Below are positions 57,818 to 64,000 of a stretch of DNA of 64,000 nt, one piece after another. The position numbers were made by a program, and so were the translations under genes. Under the pieces are notes generated by a model. It searched no databases. It was given only the letters and a program-made list of their open reading frames with translations, and had not been told where the DNA came from. Each line of letters starts with the position of its first letter. The stretch's first letter is position 1. Origin of the DNA: Phoronis australis (taxonomy: Eukaryota; Phoronida; Phoronidae); assembly GCA_002633005.1 (NCBI GenBank), contig NMRA01000416.1, positions 10,541 through 74,540 of the forward strand, read 5' to 3'.

Positions 57818-58922
57818 TTGCATTCTCAAAAAGGCAATGAAAAATGAAGTTCTTAATTTGGCTCCTATTTAGAATGTACGCCCTAGGTTCTATTTCTGGA
57901 AACAAAAATTGAGATGATTGGAATAGTTGAGATGATAAGCTGAGAAATAGCAAGTGTTTATTTAAGGTGGAAGTACTGGCCTTATCACATGATATTAATC
58001 ATTTTTAGCAAAAGTTGTTAACCTTGTACCTTTAGTACATGTTAGGTTAACACAAGGGTTGAGCATATAGCAAATGTTTTTTAGTTAATGTGTAGAGATA
58101 CTGATTTTTGTGCAATAACCAAAAATGGACGGATTTCGGACTGAATTGACATATTTCCTGAGCAGATACTATAATTCTAATAAGTTTGGTTGTTTATTAT
58201 CAACATTTAAGAATGGAATCAAGTTCGACAGAAATTCATGTCGCAAGTCAATCCACAATAGTTCAAGTACCGTAATCGTTCGGGTTAACGCCCATGCTCA
58301 GTTAACCGCCCACCCCCTACTTTAGGTGAATTTCGATTTAACCGCCCACTGCTCAGTTAACCGCCCCCCTGCTATTTTTGAAGATTTCCAATTAACCGCC
58401 CACTGCTCGGTTAACCGCCCATCCCCTACTTTTGACGATTGGTGATTACCGCCCTGTGCTAATAGGAAANTTGCATTCTCAAAAAGGCAATGAAAAATAA
58501 AGTTCTTAATTTGGCTCCTATTTAGAATGTACGCCCTAGGTTCTATTTCTGGAAACAAAAATTGGGATGATTGGAATAGTTGAGATGATAAGCTGAGAAA
58601 TAGCAAGTGTTTATTTAAGCTGGAAGTACTGGCCTTATCACATGATATTAATCATTTTTAGCAAAAGTTGTTAACCTTGTACCTTTAATACATGTTAGGT
58701 TAACACAAGGGTTGAGTATATAGCAAATGTTTTTTAGTTAATGTGTGGAGATACTGGTTTTTGTGCAATAACCAAAAATGGACGGATTTCGGACTGAATT
58801 GACATATTTCCTGAGCAGATACTATAATTCTAATAAGTTTGGTTGTTTGTTATCAACATTTAAGAATGGAATCAAGTTCGACAGAAATTCATGTCGCAAG
58901 TCAATCCACAATAGTTCAAGTA
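57818..58922. repeat. 452-bp direct duplication meeting at an N (57818-58269 and 58471-58922)
   Basis: The block TTGCATTCTCAAAAAGGCAA through GTTCAAGTA occurs twice at offset 653. The first copy is followed by the GGTTAACCGCCC element and an N; the second continues straight into unique sequence. Probably two haplotypes laid end to end. The MDGFRTELTYFLSRYYNSNK reading in each copy is not supported as a gene. Confidence 0.85.
58268..58469. repeat. GGTTAACCGCCC repeat element, copy 1 (~55-bp period)
   Basis: Starts ACCGTAATCGTTCGGGTTAA and then shows about three units of GCTCAGTTAACCGCCCAC followed by a variable 30-bp spacer. It ends at the N at 58470. Confidence 0.8.
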
Positions 58923-60233
58923 GTTGTTCAGTCTTTCTGAAGGTGGCACTGTCCGCTTTTCAGTTTTTTTTAATTAAAACATCGTGTGCAGCATAACTTA
59001 ATGGAACTATGGCAATTCCCAGATCATTTTTATGTTTTATTATTTAGCACTTGGAAAAAGTAAAACGGAATTTTGCCAATTTACAAATGTTTGCCAACTA
59101 AGTTCAGTGAATTCATGGTGCTACGAGATACCTGCTGTTTCTTTTTTATCTTCAATTCTTTTTAAATCCTTTTTATTTTAACTGAAAATATGAGGCTTTT
59201 GTTTACATTTAATTACTTATTGTTCTTTTTTCTTTATTGATACAGTCATAGTCCATGATATTAAGCTGTGTTGTATCTAGTGTTTATTTTAGCCAGCTGG
59301 TGTCACCACCAGATCAATGTATTTTTAACTTAATACATAATAAAAGTGTTTCTTTTACATATTTTATTTCCACAACTCAGTTCATTCGTGGGTTGTGAAA
59401 ACAATCGTTAAATCTGGCTATGAAAAATTATTCAACTGACGTCAGTTGCTCTTATTAAAAATGCAGCGTCGGGTTGGCAACAATGTGTATACGCATGCTT
59501 ACGCAACAATCGGGAGTTCGACCTTTGACAAAATGGGTCTTGGTATATTTTCCAGGAGTATTATAAGCGTGAAAAGAGTGTACATCTTAAGACAGTCTGA
59601 AGTCACTTGATGATCTATTGATTTTCTCTTAGGATCATCTCAGACTAATGACCAAAGTATGACCACCTATTGTTTACTCATAGATTTCCACCTCCACAAC
59701 AGTGTCAAATGATTTCTTTGAGAAGGATCTTCTCTTTATCAATTATGTGTACAACATTCTTGTTCAAAATTTTTCAGAAGTTGTGTGCGTAAGCCATGCG
59801 CTTACCATAATAGTTGATCACTCTAGGGCTACCTTGACATCAGTCTTCACTTGTGAGTCAATTAAAACTTCAGTGGATGACAGACAATGACTTGTAATAT
59901 GGGTATCACAAGAATTTTTTGCCAAACTAGATTGATCTTTACTCAGTTTGTGAGTTATGTACTTGCTGGGAGCTAGCATCCATGAAGACATGGGCACTTT
60001 TAGGTAAATCTCAGTCGTGTAATTTTAGGATGGACGCTAAGCAGAGCATAGCGCTTAAAAGTTAGAATTGGAAATTTCTTGGGTGGGATGTGGGTGGAGC
60101 ATGGCTGTCAAAGTGGACAAATACGGTAATGCAAAATTTAATTATGAAATACCAATATATAGTATGCATGGTCTTTCTCTGACTGGAAATTGTCCATTAA
60201 TTGTGAATTGGCTAATTTTTTAAATATACAGTA

Positions 60234-60239
60234 TTTATT
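60234..60239 (-). terminator. Possible poly(A) signal AATAAA of the unidentified gene
   Basis: AATAAA directly abuts the TGA stop codon at 60240. It may be the real signal or chance in an AT-rich stretch. Confidence 0.35.
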
Positions 60240-60461
60240 TCAATACCAAAGTTTCTGAAAGAAGATTAATTTAATGTCACTTTTGGGTAAGAAGCCACCA
60301 AACTCATCTGGTTTAACGTCAGGTCCCATCTTGGGAACAGGTGAACCGCCACTGGTCGGGATTTCGGTGTCTATGTGGTCATTGTCACGTGCACTCTTGA
60401 TTGTATGCCAGAGCAGGCCCACTGCTTGTTGTGATACCACCTCTGAGATAAGATAAGGCAC
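60240..60461 (-). CDS. Unidentified host gene, last exon
   Basis: Acceptor ggatctcag|GTG, then VPYLISEVVSQQAVGLLWHT, then IKSARDNDHIDTEIPTSGGS and a PVPKMGPDVKPDEFGGFLPK tail, ending KLWY-TGA. The stop is followed at once by AATAAA (60239-60234), so the 3'UTR would be very short. The composition looks coding and the phase matches the exon ending at 60763. Product unknown. Confidence 0.55.
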   Translation of the reverse strand: MPYLISEVVSQQAVGLLWHTIKSARDNDHIDTEIPTSGGSPVPKMGPDVKPDEFGGFLPKSDIKLIFFQKLWY

Positions 60462-60604
60462 CTGAGATCCCCTACACAAACAGCCATAGCGGATAAGGTT
60501 GAACAGAATCTAATTTATTTTAGACCTACTCTGTATCTCCTCTGCTCGATATCCATTTGTTGACAGTCATTAACCAATCCGAAGCACATTGTCAGCAAGA
60601 ACTA

Positions 60605-60745
60605 CCGTAAACGTTCGGGTTAACGCCCTGTGCGGTTACATTGGCGAAGCCAAAAAATCGGGTGGGCGGTTAACCAGACATGGGCGCTTAAACGTGAAAT
60701 TTCAAGAAATCGCGGGTGGGCGATTACTACGACAGACAACCAGGA
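60605..60745. repeat. GGTTAACCGCCC repeat element, copy 2
   Basis: Starts ACCGTAAACGTTCGGGTTAA and has GGGTGGGCGGTTAACC in inverse orientation further in. It lies within the intron of the unidentified minus-strand gene, ending near its donor site. Confidence 0.65.
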
Positions 60746-60762
60746 TGGGTGGTTAATCTTAC

Positions 60763-61074
60763 CTCATGATCCCAGTCCCTACAGGTAGTTGGAACGCGTA
60801 GCACTTTTCTGAGCTTTATCGGCACGTCGCCAAATGATGGTAAAAATGTCATAACAGCGGATGATCCCAACAAAGGTTCAGTTGCCCTCAGATTAATTAT
60901 TTCAGTTAAATGTATAAAATTGCTGAGTAATAGCACGTGCCGTCCTGCAGTCTTGTTAGAGCTGTACCTGTAGAGCGCAGACGACCAGTGACTATGCAGT
61001 GCTCCTCTTGGATTGCACCTATCCTCACGTGGTGACAGTGCAAAGTGCCCGCGTGCAAGCTTCATGTGCTGCAT
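60763..61074 (-). CDS. Unidentified host gene, penultimate (or first) exon
   Basis: Open from ATG 61074 (MQHMKLARGHFALSPREDRC), or from an AG acceptor just before CACATG at 61068, through NFIHLTEIINLRATEPL and PSFGDVPIKLRKVLRVPTTC to CRDWDHE. It ends at a strong donor GAG|GTAAGA in phase 0. The next exon starts in phase 0 and continues the frame. I do not recognise the family. The upstream limit is uncertain: the region around 61618-61439 (acceptor acattacag, then VLNDAVCSYAVKCCTIHGHH) could be a further exon. Confidence 0.45.
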
Positions 61075-62340
61075 AGGTCACAGCAGTCATGTGTTAGCTG
61101 TCAAGTTCTGAGTTAGAGAGCAGTTTTAAATTATTTGTAATAAAGATTGAAAAACCAATTCAGGTGTTTTTTGTGTTTGGGATGTTTGTGTTCGAGACTC
61201 TATGATTCAATATTTTCAACGTAAGGTTCTGTGGCTGTTATATTTCGACCGCCTGGCAGAGGTAGGCAGACATAAGCCAGTCGTCAATCAAAAGTTACCG
61301 CAAAGGCATTACTCAAAAACAAGTATTTGAGATCTTAATTTTAAAAAATATGAACACTATGAATGGGATGAATCTGAGGAAGAAGTAGTTCATACATGTA
61401 CCTGCATCGGTAAAAATGATTCAAAGACGAAGCCTCCATTATTCGGGTAACCGGCACAAGTGGTTTGTTACAACGAGATAAATATAACTAGAGTTGACAT
61501 CACATGGTTTTCGTTGAGCGGAGTGGTCCGCCATCTTGCTGATGAACCATAGTAGGTCATGATGCCCGTGTATTGTGCAGCATTTAACTGCGTAACTGCA
61601 CACTGCATCATTCAATACCTGTAATGTAAGGCAGAAGCTCATTTTGTTCAAAGGCCAGTGAATTTTATGGTGGTCCTACAAAAACAGCATATTTGGTTCC
61701 AATTGTGATTTTGTGAAGTTGATGCGATGTGCTAGTTTTAAGTTGTCCAAATTTTGGAATAAAAAATTCGTATTATGCCAGCTTGAAGTTCAGAATGGGT
61801 CGGTATACGTTTTTCCCTGCATCGCTTGATGTCGTCTGAAATGGTTCAGTCTCTCTTTCCCCCTGTGTCACCTGATGCCAGCTGAATTTGGTCGATTTTT
61901 TCTGTCTATAAAAGGAGTCGGTGGTTTTCAAAATGACCCATACACAGGTCAGAACCAATTTTGTAATTTTTGACCTTTTCAGGTTTCAGCTACGGAATTT
62001 GTTTGAATTCCTGGCCAAAATCTTTGAAAAGGAGTGGATGCTTGTTGATGAAAATAACGATTTGCATTTTTCTTAATTCGCATATAATTATACCTTTGAA
62101 GCTATGTGCAACTGTTTTGAGCTGAAAATATAATTCAAATAAGACAAAATTGCAGGGGAGAATTAAACAGCAAAAACAATTGTTCATCTCATCTCCTCTC
62201 TAGAAAGCTGTGTCTAGTTTTTAGTGTTAACTTGCGAAGTTAAAAAACCTTAAACCTGTTGAACCCTGAAGTGGACATTAGCAAACCATGTTCTTCAGCC
62301 GGGGCTAGTTCGAATGGATAAGTCAACAGGAAATGGACTT

Positions 62341-62462
62341 ACCGTAATCGTTTGGGTTAACGCCCATGCTCAGTTAACCGCCCACCCCTACTTTAGGTGG
62401 ATTTTCGATTTAACCACCCACTGCTCGGTTAACCGCCCCCCTGCTATTTTTGAAGATTTCCA
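62341..62462. repeat. GGTTAACCGCCC repeat element, copy 3
   Basis: Starts ACCGTAATCGTTTGGGTTAA and nearly repeats 58268-58388. It ends at the N at 62463, at the same internal point (AAGATTTCCA). Confidence 0.8.
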
Positions 62463-63306
62463 NATTTGTGTTGAATACATGAAGTTTTAAAGAACATACG
62501 AACAGTGCAATGCGTTGTTTTTACACGCCATGGTAACTGGTTATTAGTGACTGTTTTTATTTTTTTAGTTGGTTTTAGCATTGCCTTCTCTGTCGGCCAA
62601 GCTACTTTTAAGATAATTATGTAAAATGACAGATATCTTCTCACGGGAAGAGGGCATATACCAACGATTTTTGGACGGCGCCAACTACTGTGGCGCCTCT
62701 TAGTGGCAGTTTTGTTTTTGTTTTGTGTGAGTTTTTGTAGTATTGCAATATGATAATGATGATTGAAATAAATTGAAACCTGTTTGGAATGGCATCTCAA
62801 TTAGCTGTTTGGAATGACATCTCGATGTGTTGTTTCTGAGTTCAAATGTTTTTGTTACCCTTGTCATTCTTAATGTGTTATTGATGGAAAATCTGCGATT
62901 CCACCGCATGATGCGCAGATCCAAGGGGGTACTTTGGTATAAACATTAACATTGTGTGTACTTTATTTAAAATTCTGAACCCACCCAATCACTGCTGTAT
63001 TTTGACACAGGGTCTGTGATACAATGGTTTAAATTTTGAGACAGTAGAGTGTCAAAATGTACGCAATTACGTTTCCACTTAGGATAAACACCCAAAGTAT
63101 CACTGAGGGTATCACCAACAGTCTTACAGATTTATTTGTGACGGCGCAAACATCGAATACAGGCTAAGACAATTTTTCCATTTTCATAAAACGCGTGTAC
63201 ATGTTCTTGGTTGATACAACCTGAAGTAGACAATTACAGCCAGTTTTAGGGACTGTCTATCCAAGCATATGGTACTTCGGTGGCCAGCAGTGTTTCAGGG
63301 AAATTC

Positions 63307-63345
63307 ATAGGCAGATTTATGAGGGTGGGCCCGGGCCACCCCTCC
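63307..63345. mobile_element. Terminal fragment of the same hAT-like family
   Basis: ATAGGCAGATTTATGAGGGT followed by GGGCCCGGGCC mirrors the right end of the element at 55394. The other end was not found in the window. Confidence 0.4.
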
Positions 63346-64000
63346 CCTTCGCTACCGGAAAAAATAAAACAGCAAGAGCGTGAGGAAATATTTAGTTCAT
63401 TTACAAACCCCCGTACTAAACATGCGGTTGAAACAAGATATAACAGTGTGTGCAGTTTTAGTTTGTGTTTGCATGTGTTTGTGGGGTGGCTCAAACCAGA
63501 TTGCAACTGTCCAAGTCAGATCGCCGACGCAATCGGTTTCCCGTCTTTTTGTTTTTTTCCCTGAGCTACATTTTAGGCTGGGTGCGCCCACACAATCATG
63601 CTTTGTGCGATTCCCGGAGACAAAATGTTGGACCCGCCCTCTTTTGATATCCTGGATCCGCAACTGAAATTTCAGTTCATCTTGTTTCAAGGTTGAGGGG
63701 AAGTTCATAAAATTACATGAGGCATTAAATATGATCGCTTTGGGCTAAAGCTGACAAAAGTTAACTTCATGTATATTTTAGGAATGCAATGGTTGATGGG
63801 AGTGTCTCCTTTCCTGCTGATCATCTTATGTGGCTTATAAACTACTAGTAATCAAGTTCAGTACAATTATAAGCTTAACAAAACGAGTTAAGAACTAGAT
63901 TCTCACGTGGTTAATGAAGCCATCGAGGTATTTTTAAACAATTATAAAAACTATGCGGTGTAATTCATAAACCGGCAAGAAATCCCAGGCCATAACGGCA

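Larger units (their letters stand above)
61660..64000. other. No supported gene
   Basis: Apart from the repeat copy at 62341 and the hAT-like end at 63307, nothing recognised. Overlapping ORFs at 63.2-63.7 kb on both strands share no known motif. Confidence 0.5.

Noticed and set aside
58125-58996. Repeated ORF beginning MDGFRTELTYFLSRYYNSNK
   Set aside because: Both copies come from one sequence duplicated at an N. No domain, promoter or splice evidence.
1-64000. CRISPR arrays, bacterial operons, phage or plasmid features
   Set aside because: Spliced genes, tRNA-SINEs, LINEs and THAP transposons show eukaryotic DNA; the tandem repeats have no spacer structure.

Overview
The window looks like nuclear DNA of an invertebrate metazoan. 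It is AT-rich, its genes are split by long introns with canonical GT/AG boundaries, and more than half of what can be recognised is mobile or repetitive: TTAA-flanked THAP/Kolobok-like DNA transposons, LINE remnants with RNase H, tRNA-like SINE pieces, hAT-like MITEs, long hairpins and minisatellites. I cannot name the species. A non-vertebrate deuterostome or a lophotrochozoan would fit.

The one host gene read with high confidence is an RFX-family transcription factor on the minus strand, 42963 to 16371. Fourteen coding exons can be chained with fully consistent splice phases into 662 codons plus a stop. Exons 3-4 form the winged-helix DNA-binding domain, exons 5-12 the extended RFX dimerisation region, and exons 13-14 a divergent tail. 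It is closest in feel to RFX4/RFX6. A second, unidentified minus-strand gene ends near 60240, with two exons in phase.

The most interesting feature lies inside the 10.8 kb RFX intron between exons 11 and 12, antisense to RFX: a three-copy tandem array (about 19654-27358, period about 2.57 kb). Each unit has a TATATAAA box, an intronless 82-codon ORF 65 bp downstream, and a histone-mRNA-type stem-loop with a purine-rich HDE-like element about 43 nt after the stop. The layout is that of replication-dependent histone genes, but the small basic protein is not a histone I recognise.

Layout. 1-5 kb: short duplications, an exon-like duplication and two broken THAP domains. 6.2-7.6 kb: LINE remnant. 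10.4-11.8 kb and 13.8-14.3 kb: Kolobok-like elements. 14.4-15.4 kb: tRNA-like piece and two long hairpins. 16.4-43.0 kb: the RFX gene, with introns carrying an inverted repeat (17.5-18.8), the histone-type array (19.7-27.4), a THAP element (28.0-29.5), a hAT-like MITE (30.6-31.1), a 450-bp higher-order repeat full of CTCF-consensus matches (32.85-34.98) and a 32-bp minisatellite (41.3-41.8). 44.3-46.0 kb: second THAP element. 47.5-50.6 kb: hairpin, TIR element and LINE tail. 54.5-55.4 kb: hAT-like element. 58-62.5 kb: a GGTTAACCGCCC repeat family, an apparent haplotype-junction artefact and the second gene. The remaining stretches show no gene I can support.
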